NCBI GenBank assembly: GCA_910574935.1 | Contig: CAJTCU010000014.1 | Location: forward strand, 1 to 64,000 | Origin: Oscillospiraceae bacterium | Lineage (GTDB): Bacteria; Bacillota; Clostridia; Oscillospirales; Acutalibacteraceae | Reading direction: 5' to 3' | Length of the DNA: 64,000 bases | The notes under the pieces: model-generated | What the model was told of the DNA's origin: nothing | Database searches by the model: none | Seen by the model: only the letters and a program-made list of their open reading frames with translations | Shown here: positions 25,077-33,061 of the stretch, piece by piece | Layout: the number at the start of each line of letters is the position of its first letter | Position numbering within the stretch: the stretch's first letter is position 1 | Position numbers and translations under genes: made by a program

Positions 25077-26303
25077 ATGGCTAAAGCACGAAAAGACGAG
25101 CGTGGCAGAGCGCTCAGGAAAGGAGAGGTACAGAGAGCGTCGGACAAGCGTTATATGTATACCTACATAGACCCACAAGGTCGGAGAAAATTTATATATG
25201 CGCAGGATTTAGCGACGTTAAGGGAAAAAGAAAAGCAGTTAATGAAGGATCAGTTGGATGGGCTGGATTTGTATGTTGCAGGGAAAGCCACACTGAACAC
25301 CACATTTGACCGCTATATGTCTACAAAACATGATTTAAGAGCGACTACGAGAAGTAACTATGTTTATATGTATGATCGCTTTGTCAGAGAGACATTTGGC
25401 AAAAAGAAAATTGCAGACATTAAGTTTTCAGATGTACTTCAGTTTTATCTCTACTTGCTTGACGATGGAAGTTTGTCGATAAGTACTTTGGATTCTATTC
25501 ACACATTGTTGCATCCGACATTTCAACTTGCGGTGAGAGATGAAATTATCCGCAACAATCCGTCGGATGGAGTTATAAAGGAAGTAAGCAAAGGTAAAAC
25601 GAGGGGAATTCGACATGCATTGACACTTGAACAGCAGAGGGCCTTTATGGATTACATCGCCAATCATCCTGTGTATTATCATTGGTGGCCGTTATTTGCT
25701 GTGTTGCTTGGAACGGGATGCCGAATCGGAGAGGCACTTGGGATTCGATGGGAAGATTTGGATTTTGAAAATAGGATTATCAATGTGAACCATAGCATCG
25801 TTTATTATCCGATTGGAAAGTCAAGAACATCGGTTCAGAGGATTTCCAAGCCGAAAACGGAAGCTGGAATCAGAACGATTCCTATGCTTGATACTGTGTA
25901 TGATGCTTTTCAAATGGAACGGGAGGAGCAGGCAGAGACAGGATTCAATGAAACTGAGATTGATGGGATGAAGGGATTTGTCTTTGTCACACGATTTGGT
26001 TCTGTTCCGAATCCACAATCCGTTAATCGTACAATCAAGCGGATTACTAGCAATTACAATGCAGAGGAAACTGTGAATGCAAAGAAAGAGCGGCGTGAAC
26101 CGGTTATACTGCCGGATTTTTCCTGTCATCATTTAAGGCATACCTTCTGTACCAGGTTATGCGAAAATGAAACAAACTTGAAAGTGATTCAGGCGGTTAT
26201 GGGACATCGGAACATTGAAACTACGATGGACATATATGCTGAAGCTACGGATCGCAAGAAGCAGGAATCTTTTGATAGACTGTCAAAATTGGATATCTTT
26301 TAA
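25077..26303 (+). CDS. Tyrosine site-specific integrase, Tn916/ICE type
   Basis: 408 residues with three parts: an N-terminal arm-binding AP2-like domain (KRYMYTYIDPQGRRKFIYAQ), a SAM-like core-binding domain, and the catalytic domain with Arg in GTGCRIGEALGI, HHLRHTF (His and Arg), GHRNIETTMD and the nucleophile Tyr in DIYAEA. AAGGAGG precedes ATG 25077. All catalytic residues are present, so the enzyme looks intact even though the element around it has decayed. Confidence 0.93.
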   Translation: MAKARKDERGRALRKGEVQRASDKRYMYTYIDPQGRRKFIYAQDLATLREKEKQLMKDQLDGLDLYVAGKATLNTTFDRYMSTKHDLRATTRSNYVYMYDRFVRETFGKKKIADIKFSDVLQFYLYLLDDGSLSISTLDSIHTLLHPTFQLAVRDEIIRNNPSDGVIKEVSKGKTRGIRHALTLEQQRAFMDYIANHPVYYHWWPLFAVLLGTGCRIGEALGIRWEDLDFENRIINVNHSIVYYPIGKSRTSVQRISKPKTEAGIRTIPMLDTVYDAFQMEREEQAETGFNETEIDGMKGFVFVTRFGSVPNPQSVNRTIKRITSNYNAEETVNAKKERREPVILPDFSCHHLRHTFCTRLCENETNLKVIQAVMGHRNIETTMDIYAEATDRKKQESFDRLSKLDIF

Positions 26304-26326
26304 GAAGGGTTTTTGCGTAATAAAGC

Positions 26327-26365
26327 TGACAACAAAACCCCTGCGATGACAACAGTTTGACAACA
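26327..26365 (+). repeat. Three TGACAACA direct repeats just after the integrase
   Basis: Copies at 26327-26334, 26347-26354 and 26358-26365, spaced 20 and 11 bases. Short direct repeats beside an integrase gene are the usual form of recombinase arm-type sites, so this may be one end of the element. Confidence 0.55.
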
Positions 26366-26442
26366 AATTTGCGTTTTTTCTGATGTAATATGAAGTGATA
26401 CAAATTAGTGAAAAACCAGTAAACGAAAGGATTTGAAGTAAT

Positions 26443-26502
26443 ATGAATAAGGTTGAATTTGGTGCGGAACTATTCCCGACGATGAAGCCCCTCTCGGACT
26501 GA
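26443..26502 (+). CDS. Very short open frame, probably a truncated gene start
   Basis: 19 codons starting MNKVEFGAELF with AAAGGA upstream, ending TGA at 26500-26502. It could be the beginning of a gene interrupted at the element end, or a leader peptide. Low support. Confidence 0.2.
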   Translation: MNKVEFGAELFPTMKPLSD

Positions 26503-26575
26503 TAGACAGAAAATAACGAGGTTTTGACAGCTTTTGCCGGGTTTCGTTAATCCAAATTTACCCCGAAAAAAGGGG

Positions 26576-26760
26576 TTTACGACAAATTTACGACAAATGA
26601 CTTCAAGGGCAAAGGCGGATTTTTACGACAAATCGCTGTCGTAAACACCGTGAATCGAAAATCGTTAATCCAGTGGCTACATTGGATTAATGGTAAAAAA
26701 GCCTTGTAGAATGGGCAGTTATAGCCGTTTACGACAGAAAAAACAGAGATATTTACGACA
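26576..26760. repeat. Array of TTTACGACA repeats (five direct, one inverted)
   Basis: Direct copies start at 26576, 26587, 26622, 26728 and 26752, with an inverted copy at 26637-26645. A second dyad, TTAATCCA ... TGGATTAA, lies between the third and fourth copies near 26,665-26,690. The stretch 26,304-26,872 is otherwise non-coding. The array looks like binding sites for a recombinase or replication protein. Confidence 0.6.
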
Positions 26761-26768
26761 ACGAAAAC

Positions 26769-26804
26769 AGAGCTTCAATCTTATGGTTGAGGCTCTATTT
26801 TTTT
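26769..26804 (+). terminator. Intrinsic terminator
   Basis: AGAGCTTCAA and TTGAGGCTCT flank a short loop and are followed by ATTTTTTTT. Confidence 0.8.
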
Positions 26805-26872
26805 GCCTATAAGCCGTATCCTTTTCTTTTTGCCCTTTTTCCGTATAATAAGGGTATCAGGAGGTGCAGCAG

Positions 26873-26966
26873 ATGAAGCAAAAGAATTTCCATATATATT
26901 TAACCGAGCAGGAACGCACGCAGGTCATTAGCGCTTTGATTGAACTCCAAAACAGCCTTATAGCAC
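26873..26966 (+). pseudogene. Small conjugative-transposon protein, truncated
   Basis: Starts MKQKNFHIYLTEQERTQVIS, a common short protein of Firmicutes conjugative transposons, with GGAGG upstream. At about 26,966 it runs into the CHAP gene tail in another frame, so the C-terminal half is missing. Confidence 0.65.
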
Positions 26967-27074
26967 AACGGTGTTGTTTACACCGTTGAAGGCAACTCCG
27001 GCGATAGCTGCCGAATCAATCAGTATTCCGTAGGAAATTATCAGATATTTGGGTTCGGTGTGCCACAGTATTAA
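26967..27074 (+). pseudogene. C-terminal tail of a CHAP-domain cell wall hydrolase
   Basis: Reads NGVVYTVEGNSGDSCRINQY then a short end GFGVPQY, the last 35 residues of the CHAP (NlpC/P60-like) amidase encoded by Tn916-type elements, with the conserved VEGNSGD loop. Over 250 upstream residues are gone. Its stop codon lies at the edge of the inverted-repeat element at 27071. Confidence 0.75.
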
Positions 27075-27237
27075 GGCAACCCCGCAGAATTCTAAGCACC
27101 GTCTTGCTTGCAGATTTTCCGTGATAGCGTACAGCTTTCGCTTGTCAATGGTGAGATGGACGGCGCTCAATCTGTACACTCTGAAGAAAAATCTGACTGC
27201 GCAATACGGTACTTAGAATTGTGCGGTATTGCCTTAA
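27071..27237. repeat. Candidate 167-bp MITE with 31-bp terminal inverted repeats
   Basis: The left arm 27071-27101 and the reverse complement of the right arm 27207-27237 match at 27 of 31 positions, both beginning TTAAGGCAA. The 105-bp interior has no gene. A target-site duplication is not clear. It could also be a long imperfect hairpin. Confidence 0.55.
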
Positions 27238-27240
27238 AAA

Positions 27241-27269
27241 ATCAGCCGCCTGAAATGAAGGCGGCTGAT
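27241..27269. terminator. Perfect 11-bp hairpin
   Basis: ATCAGCCGCCT and AGGCGGCTGAT around GAAATGA. No T run follows, so it may be a weak or bidirectional terminator for the lost CHAP operon. Confidence 0.5.
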
Positions 27270-27361
27270 ACATAGAAATCACGAACAATTCAAATTCACA
27301 CACTTGTATTCTTCGAGAAAACGAAATGTAATATAGACATAAGTTTATTCGGAGGTGCGGC

Positions 27362-27544
27362 GTGGATTGTATGACCTTAAAGGAAGCCAGGGAAAAATGG
27401 AATATCTCTGCTCGTATGATTAACTATTACTGTGCGGCCGGTCGCATTCCCGGTGCAGAAAAGAAAGGTACAGTTTGGCTTATACCGATAAGTGCTAAGA
27501 AGCCCATTGATAGAAGACGAAAAAAAGAAATTAACATTCAATAA
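27362..27544 (+). CDS. Small helix-turn-helix DNA-binding protein
   Basis: 60 residues with a MerR/excisionase-like helix-turn-helix (TLKEAREKWNISARMINYY, GRIPGAEKKGTVWLIP). GTG 27362 follows GGAGG; an ATG lies at 27371. It sits just upstream of the two-component genes; their promoter overlaps its 3-prime end. Confidence 0.7.
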   Translation: MDCMTLKEAREKWNISARMINYYCAAGRIPGAEKKGTVWLIPISAKKPIDRRRKKEINIQ

Positions 27545-27563
27545 ACATTCTGTTTGCTATACT
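27534..27563 (+). promoter_or_regulatory. Promoter with direct-repeat operator for the response regulator operon
   Basis: ACATTC at 27534-27539 and again at 27545-27550 (11-base period), then 7 bases, then a -10 box TATACT (27558-27563). The layout is repeated exactly at 29346 before the ABC genes. One helical turn between direct repeats is typical of OmpR-family binding. Confidence 0.7.
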
Positions 27564-27595
27564 GGTTGTGAATATCTATGAAATGGAGAAAAAAT

Positions 27596-28270
27596 ATGCG
27601 GTTGCTTATTATTGAAGATAATAAAAGTCTTGCCAATTCCATGAAAACAGGGTTGGAAAAGGCAGGGTTCTATGTTGATCTTTCATATACTGGAACTGAG
27701 GGTGAAGAACAAGCATTTGTAAATGGATATGATGCCATATTGCTTGATCTTAATCTGCCTGATAAAGATGGAATCGACATACTGAAATTTCTACGGTCGG
27801 AACATATAGAAACCCCGGTTATTATAGTAACTGCACGAGATGAAATAGAAGAGCGGGCATTAGGATTGGATTTAGGTGCAGATGATTATTTGACAAAGCC
27901 ATCTCAGTTGCTGGAGCTGCGGGCACGAGTGCAGGCTGTTATTCGTAGATTTTATGGGCGGACAAATCCCATTATAGAAGTGGGAGCGTTGACAATTCAC
28001 CCCGCTTCTCGAAAAGTCATGTGGAACAATAAGGAAATTTTACTTGCGACCAAGGAGTATGATATTTTGGAGTACATTGCTGAAAGGCACCCAGCTATTG
28101 TATCAAGTGAAGAAATTGTTGAGCATGTTTATGATGAAAGCTTCGACCCGTTCTCTGCGGTTTTGAGGGTACATTTAAGCAAATTGCGTAAAAAATTGAC
28201 AATCGTGACAGGTAAGGACATTTTGATGAACACACGAGGAAAGGGGTATTCCTTATGGATAAACGAATGA
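27596..28270 (+). CDS. OmpR-family response regulator
   Basis: 224 residues. The receiver domain has the acidic pair IIEDN, phospho-acceptor Asp in AILLDLNLPDKDG, the Thr in VIIVTARDE and Lys in DYLTKP. The C-terminal winged helix includes LATKEYDILEYIAERHPAIV and HLSKLRKKL. ATG 27596 follows GGAGA. It overlaps the kinase gene by 16 bases. It probably activates its own operon and the ABC genes through the shared repeats. Confidence 0.92.
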   Translation: MRLLIIEDNKSLANSMKTGLEKAGFYVDLSYTGTEGEEQAFVNGYDAILLDLNLPDKDGIDILKFLRSEHIETPVIIVTARDEIEERALGLDLGADDYLTKPSQLLELRARVQAVIRRFYGRTNPIIEVGALTIHPASRKVMWNNKEILLATKEYDILEYIAERHPAIVSSEEIVEHVYDESFDPFSAVLRVHLSKLRKKLTIVTGKDILMNTRGKGYSLWINE

Positions 28271-29346
28271 GTGCCCGTATCAAAATCAATGGTATTATTC
28301 TGTTATTTTCCGCTATGGTAACAGGTCTATTTATTCTTTCCTTGCTTTGGTTTGGAAAAACGGTTCAGAATATGAAGCCTTCTCAAAGCAGTATTTATCT
28401 TGTTACAACAGAGGACTATGTGAATATTTTGGAAGGGAACTACTTTATGCCCGCCGGTACAGGAAATATTATGGGGATAGAGGATTATAATAACCGCCTG
28501 CAAAATGAAATTCTACAAAAACTGTTGCCTGTTGCGGGTGGTTTTCTGATATTGTTTGCGTTTCTTTCTCTTTGTCTTTGGAAAGTATTACAACGATTTC
28601 AAAACAAACAGATGTTAGATGTTGCAAAGTCTCTTGTTGCAGAAAAGAGCAATGATAAGGTTATAAGCAACACTGCTATTATGTCTGTATATCAGACTTT
28701 ACAGCAACAATTTAACAATCTACTGGAGGACAACAAACGGCTCTATGCCTATTTATCTCATGAGCAGAAAAATGCTATTGCTGTCTTGCGTACCAATTTG
28801 GAACTCTCAGGTCAAAATGACTATTTAGAGGCGATGGATGAACTCTCTAATGGCATTGATGATATTCTTACCCTTAGTGAAACAGCATCCACTGCTATAT
28901 TAGTTCCTATTGATGTTTCTCTTATTTGCGCAGAACTTTATGATCGTTACCAAAAGATTTACAGCAAGCTTCCTTTTGATTTTGACGGTAATGAGGACAC
29001 GGAAATCATGGCAAAAAGCCGCTGGATTTACCGTGCAGTTTCAAATTTACTGGATAATGCTATAAAGTATGGCTGCGGTAAACCAATTTCTCTTTCGGTT
29101 GAGGTAAGAAAAGGTAGCGTTATTGTAAAAGTACAGGATCAAGGGATCGGCATAGAAAAAAGTCATCTGGATAAAATTTTTCAGAACCGTTATCGTATAA
29201 ATGAACTGAATAAAAATGGATATGGCATTGGACTTTCCTTGGTTTCCTATGTGTGTGATTTGTGCGGCGGCTTTATTATGGCAGAGAGTGAACCCGCACA
29301 TGGAACAACATTTTATCTTTCTTTTCCGCAGGCAAGAAAGGATTAG
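28255..29346 (+). CDS. Sensor histidine kinase
   Basis: 363 residues. Two membrane helices (about 8-32 and 86-107) enclose a short extracellular loop of about 55 residues. The H-box is AYLSHEQKNAIAVLRTNL, with an N-box NLLDNAIKYG, G1 VQDQGIGIEKSH and G2 GYGIGLSLV. The H-box has EQKN in place of the common ELRTP but keeps the histidine. The small loop and the neighbouring exporter suggest it senses envelope stress or an antimicrobial peptide, possibly through the transporter. Confidence 0.9.
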   Translation: MDKRMSARIKINGIILLFSAMVTGLFILSLLWFGKTVQNMKPSQSSIYLVTTEDYVNILEGNYFMPAGTGNIMGIEDYNNRLQNEILQKLLPVAGGFLILFAFLSLCLWKVLQRFQNKQMLDVAKSLVAEKSNDKVISNTAIMSVYQTLQQQFNNLLEDNKRLYAYLSHEQKNAIAVLRTNLELSGQNDYLEAMDELSNGIDDILTLSETASTAILVPIDVSLICAELYDRYQKIYSKLPFDFDGNEDTEIMAKSRWIYRAVSNLLDNAIKYGCGKPISLSVEVRKGSVIVKVQDQGIGIEKSHLDKIFQNRYRINELNKNGYGIGLSLVSYVCDLCGGFIMAESEPAHGTTFYLSFPQARKD

Positions 29347-29375
29347 CATTCAGTTAACATTTGATGTGTTATACT
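29346..29375 (+). promoter_or_regulatory. Promoter with matching direct-repeat operator for the ABC transporter genes
   Basis: GCATTC (29346-29351) and ACATTT (29357-29362), 11-base period, 7 bases, then TATACT (29370-29375). Same geometry as at 27534-27563, so one regulator should control both transcripts. Confidence 0.7.
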
Positions 29376-29410
29376 CGGAGTGTCAATCAAACAAAGGAAA
29401 GGAACAAACT

Positions 29411-30748
29411 ATGTATATCATTCAAAATGCACTTAAAAATTTAGCAAGGAATAAAGGACGGAATCTGTTAGTAGGAATCATTACATTTTTCCTTATCTTA
29501 TCCACCACGGTCGCTTTGACCATAAACTCAACCACTAATGAGATTATCCAAGATTACAAAACTCGTTTTGGATCAAAGATTTCGTTTCAAGTTGATTTTG
29601 ATAAGCTGATGGCAGAAAATTCTAATAATCAAAATGGAAATATGAGCTTTCCCACAGCACCAAACATCACTTCTGAACAATATATCCAATTTGCGGATTC
29701 AGAATATCTGAAAACATATCAAATGGATATACTTGCCCGGATTGGCATCCCCAAACTTGAACCGATAGGCGGTCGCAAAGGTGGTGCAACATTTTATGGG
29801 GAACATGGCGAAGAACAGGCGGCCTTATCGTATGACGCAAAACTTTTGGCTTATTCTGATACAAACAGCCTTCCTGACTTTGCAGATGGGCTAAGAAAGA
29901 TCATAGAAGGTAAAATGTTTGCAAAGGCTAACGAATGCCTTATTAGTACAGACTTTGCCAACTTAAATTCACTCACAGTTGGAGACTCTTTCTCTGTTAC
30001 GGAAGTCATGGGTCGTCAAGAAGTAACATTAACTGTATCCGGTATTTATGCAGACGCTACACAGGCAACGCCTGAAGCAGTAGAAGGCGTGATTTCCTTA
30101 GATGGAGCTTCGGCAAACCGACGCAACGAAATATTAGCACACATGGACACGATGGAACAATGCTTTGATGTGAAAAATCTTGCAGTCCATGCAGAATATG
30201 AATTGAAGTCACCGGAATATCTGAGGGCTTTTACAAAAGAAGTAAGAGAAAAAGGACTTCCTGATGTATATACGGTCGTTACAGATGAAGAAAGCTACAA
30301 TAAAATTGTTACTCCGGTAGAAGGTCTTGCAAAAATTACAATGACTTTTATGATTGTTGTCTTACTGATTGGTGGAGCAATTCTGTTGTTAGTCACTGCA
30401 ATGGCAATTCGGGAACGCAAATATGAAATAGGCGTACTGCGTGCAATGGGGATGAAAAAGGCAAAGGCTGCACGAATGCTGGTGATTGAGATGGTGACAA
30501 TTACAGCTATTTGTTTAGTCGTAGGGCTGGGAATCGGAAGCGTGCTTGCACAACCTGTTGCTGATGTGTTGATTGCCGGACAAGCAGAAACAGCTCAAAA
30601 TTTGCAGGCGATTCAGGTTCATTTAATGCCCGCAACATCACTTCAGATTGCGTTGATTGCTTTGTTGCTGGCTTTGCTGTCTTCAATAGCTGGTGTGATT
30701 TTTATTACGAAATATGAGCCAATGAAAATTCTTTCGGAAAGGAACTAA
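29411..30748 (+). CDS. ABC transporter permease, MacB/FtsX type
   Basis: 445 residues. One helix near the N-terminus (GRNLLVGIITFFLILSTTV), a long extracellular domain, then three C-terminal helices of an FtsX domain with the conserved ERKYEIGVLRAMGMKKAKAA loop that contacts the ATPase. ATG 29411 follows AAAGGAA. With the next gene it forms an exporter, probably for peptides or antibiotics. Confidence 0.9.
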   Translation: MYIIQNALKNLARNKGRNLLVGIITFFLILSTTVALTINSTTNEIIQDYKTRFGSKISFQVDFDKLMAENSNNQNGNMSFPTAPNITSEQYIQFADSEYLKTYQMDILARIGIPKLEPIGGRKGGATFYGEHGEEQAALSYDAKLLAYSDTNSLPDFADGLRKIIEGKMFAKANECLISTDFANLNSLTVGDSFSVTEVMGRQEVTLTVSGIYADATQATPEAVEGVISLDGASANRRNEILAHMDTMEQCFDVKNLAVHAEYELKSPEYLRAFTKEVREKGLPDVYTVVTDEESYNKIVTPVEGLAKITMTFMIVVLLIGGAILLLVTAMAIRERKYEIGVLRAMGMKKAKAARMLVIEMVTITAICLVVGLGIGSVLAQPVADVLIAGQAETAQNLQAIQVHLMPATSLQIALIALLLALLSSIAGVIFITKYEPMKILSERN

Positions 30749-30759
30749 GGTGAATTATC

Positions 30760-31425
30760 ATGAGTATTTTAGCTTTAGATAAGGTATCTTATCAGTATGA
30801 AGGTGCCAAAAAGAATGTTTTGAAAAGTATTGCAATGCAGTTTGAACATGGAAAATTATATGTAATCATGGGAAAATCTGGAGCCGGAAAAAGCACACTT
30901 CTTTCTCTTATATCCGGGCTTGATCTATCAACGAGCGGTAATGTTCTTTTTAATGAGAAGTGCCTTCGCCAAGTTGACCGTGATGATTACCGTGCAAAGA
31001 GTATTGGCGTTATTTTTCAAGGGTACAATTTACTTGTAGATGCAACCGCATTAAAAAATATTATTCTTTCCATGAATATTAGTGGAAGTCATCTCAAAAA
31101 TAAAAAGCAGTTTGCAATGAATCTTTTAGAGAAAGTCGGAATTGATGAAGAAACTGCAAATCGAAAAGTTCTGAAATTGTCCGGTGGTGAGCAGCAAAGA
31201 GTGGGGATTGCACGGGCGCTTTCACACGATCCGGAAATCGTGATTGCAGATGAACCAACCGGAAATTTGGATGGCGATACGGAAGAAAACATTGTGCGTA
31301 TCTTGCAAAGTTTGGCCCATAAAGAAAATAAGTGTGTGATTGTTGTTACTCATTCTAAGCAGGTTTCAAAATATGCAGATGAGCTTTGGGGGCTTAATCA
31401 GGGGAATTTGGTTTTTGTTAAATGA
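30760..31425 (+). CDS. ABC transporter ATP-binding protein, MacB/LolD type
   Basis: 221 residues with Walker A GKSGAGKST, Q-loop VIFQGYNLL, signature LSGGEQQRVGIARAL, Walker B IVIADEPTGNLD and H-loop VVTHSKQ. It starts 11 bases after the permease gene. Its stop overlaps the start of the KTR remnant, so the remnant was once translationally coupled. Confidence 0.92.
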   Translation: MSILALDKVSYQYEGAKKNVLKSIAMQFEHGKLYVIMGKSGAGKSTLLSLISGLDLSTSGNVLFNEKCLRQVDRDDYRAKSIGVIFQGYNLLVDATALKNIILSMNISGSHLKNKKQFAMNLLEKVGIDEETANRKVLKLSGGEQQRVGIARALSHDPEIVIADEPTGNLDGDTEENIVRILQSLAHKENKCVIVVTHSKQVSKYADELWGLNQGNLVFVK

Positions 31426-31607
31426 GTGATATAAAGAGAAAACAAAAATGGATTTTATGCCCTGTATGCGGCAGTAAAACTCGTGACAGAGTTAGAGAGG
31501 ATACCGTATTGAAAGATTATCCTCTCTACGGTCCGAAGTGTAAACAGGAAACATAGATCGAAGTTAAGAATTCACAAATAACATTTATCAAAGAGCCGGA
31601 CGCATAG
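31422..31607 (+). pseudogene. Cysteine-rich KTR-domain protein, nonsense mutant (copy 2)
   Basis: Reads KQKWILCPVCGSKTRDRVRE, then LYGPKCKQET, TAG (31554-31556), then IEVKNSQITFIKEPDA and a final TAG at 31605. The first zinc knuckle CPVC is intact; in the second, CPKC has become GPKC, so metal binding is lost as well. It shares the ending and terminator design with the copy at 11503. Confidence 0.8.
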
Positions 31608-31611
31608 ACGC

Positions 31612-31657
31612 AGAGCCGATGAATGAGTGAGCAATCACCGTTTGTCGGCTCTGTTCT
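31612..31657 (+). terminator. Terminator after KTR copy 2
   Basis: AGAGCCGA (31612-31619) pairs with TCGGCTCT (31645-31652), followed by GTTCTT. It also separates the convergent XRE gene. Confidence 0.75.
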
Positions 31658-31999
31658 TCATATAGAGTAAAAAGCAGTCTTACGGCTACTTTTTAGGGCA
31701 GTATCAATTAAGGCTTTTGCAGTTGCTTTAACGATTTCCAACGACCGTTCATCGCAAGCTGAAAGCATACGGAGGAGATTTTCTACCTCGGAATCTTTGG
31801 ACGGCTTCTCAGGGTAGAAAATCGAATCCGCAGAAATGTTCAATTCCCGGACGAGCTTATGTAAAACATGGAAACTCGTTTTTTGGCCCTCGTTTTCGAT
31901 TCGGTATAGGTATCGCTCGGTAATATCTACTTTGTTTGCTAACGCTTCTATGGTGATCCCGGCGTTTTCACGAGCTGCCTTAATGATATGCCCAAGCAT
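31658..31999 (-). CDS. XRE-family regulator of the conjugative transposon
   Basis: 113 residues. The helix-turn-helix reads TIEALANKVDITERYLYRIE; the C-terminal part is a short helical tail. It resembles the Tn916-family repressor-like gene transcribed against the others. ATG 31999 has no ribosome binding site in place; GGAGG lies about 25 bases upstream, and the usual family start seems to have been lost, so expression may be weak. Confidence 0.8.
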   Translation of the reverse strand: MLGHIIKAARENAGITIEALANKVDITERYLYRIENEGQKTSFHVLHKLVRELNISADSIFYPEKPSKDSEVENLLRMLSACDERSLEIVKATAKALIDTALKSSRKTAFYSI

Positions 32000-32390
32000 T
32001 TCAGGTTTATTATGAACTTACAGTCCACCTCCATATATAATTATACTGATTTATGCCATCTTTATAATGGCAAAGCAATTCAATTATAAGTAGACTGAAA
32101 GTTCGTAAATAACTGAACTATAAAGAAATATGAGCCCTGCCAAATAAAAAAACGAGGTTTTGACAGGGCGATTCAATATGCCTACACCCTCCAATTCTGA
32201 GTTTTTTTGATCGGAGGTTTTTTAATGCGCTGGATTATTCTGGCGTTTCGCTGCTTGTGATGAACAGCGAATATTGAACTGTTACAAAGGCATTATCAGA
32301 AAGCATTTCATTGAAAAAAGCATTTACCCCACAAAGGGGCAATGCGGCTCGCATACTGAACTGATATGTCATAAATATAATGAAACAGAC

Positions 32391-32432
32391 GCACTTGCAC
32401 GGCAAAATTTGTCGCTATGCAGGTGCGTTTTT
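32391..32432 (+). terminator. Attenuator-like hairpin in the leader of the sigma-like gene
   Basis: GCACTTGCA and TGCAGGTGC pair (one wobble) with a GTTTTTATATTTT tail, 100 bases before the next gene. The 32,000-32,533 gap also has GCCCTG/CAGGGC pairing near 32,133-32,166 and no gene. The layout resembles the regulated leaders of Firmicutes conjugative elements. Confidence 0.55.
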
Positions 32433-32533
32433 ATATTTTGTGATATTTTGAGCTTTTATAGCGTTGGTTGCCGTTCACCACCTTTCGGTCTAAATTTTTA
32501 CATTTTTGAAAATTCAGACCGGAGGTAAAGAAA

Positions 32534-32830
32534 ATGGCAAAAAGCCAATTAGATGTTCTGAAAGAGCATTTTCAGAGCGAGTGCAAGGTTATCAATTTGA
32601 AGTACGAGTATGAGGGATACACAGGCGAAGAACAATGGGCAATCATTACAGAACTATCCGAAAAAGAACTGTTTGAAAAATACCCTGATATTATATCCCG
32701 TTGCATACCGTTTGTGCTGTTGTCTGTTGAACAGGGAAAATGCGATAAGTGCGACAATATGGGTTGGGACTATATCATTTATGAAAGACGCACTTCCACC
32801 GGAGACAAGGGGTATAGGAATAATGAATGA
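32534..32830 (+). pseudogene. Conjugative-transposon sigma-like regulator, truncated
   Basis: The first 65 residues (KSQLDVLKEHFQSECKVINL, YTGEEQWAIITELSEKELFE, RCIPFVLLSVEQG) match the N-terminus of the sigma-70-like regulator of CTn elements. After EQG the sequence changes to an unrelated tail with CDKCDN, and the sigma regions 2 and 4 are missing. GGAGG upstream. Confidence 0.6.
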
Positions 32831-33050
32831 TGATGATAAAAAGGCAAAGCAGCTCAAGTATGAAGTCCCGTTGTGGCATAAAGCGAATTTATCAATCGAT
32901 GAAGCAGTTGCCTATTCCGGCATAGTCAGGGCAAAACTCTATGAAATGACGAATAGAGAGGATTGTCCATTTGTCTTGTGGATAGGAAACCGCAGAGTCA
33001 TTAAACGAAAGGCATTTGATGAGTATATTGAAAAAGCGTATTCCGTTTAG
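32823..33050 (+). CDS. Excisionase-like small DNA-binding protein (1)
   Basis: 75 residues from ATG 32823. LSIDEAVAYSGIVRAKLYEM with CPFVLWIGNRRVIKRKAFDEY is the winged helix-turn-helix of Tn916-type Xis. It overlaps the sigma-like remnant by 8 bases. A related gene follows 11 bases downstream; the two probably arose by tandem duplication. Confidence 0.75.
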   Translation: MNDDDKKAKQLKYEVPLWHKANLSIDEAVAYSGIVRAKLYEMTNREDCPFVLWIGNRRVIKRKAFDEYIEKAYSV

Positions 33051-33061
33051 GAGGTATCAGA

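Larger units (their letters stand above)
14900..26800. mobile_element. Decaying integrative element with Tn916-type integrase
   Basis: A run of small accessory genes in one direction (unknown proteins, ligase, methyltransferase, AbiE, YqaJ, DUF7768-like, DUF6462) ending in a ribbon-helix-helix gene, a tyrosine integrase and short repeat arrays resembling arm sites. No conjugation genes remain, so it is a remnant. The left boundary is a guess from the change in gene content; the right one is placed after the repeat arrays. Confidence 0.5.
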
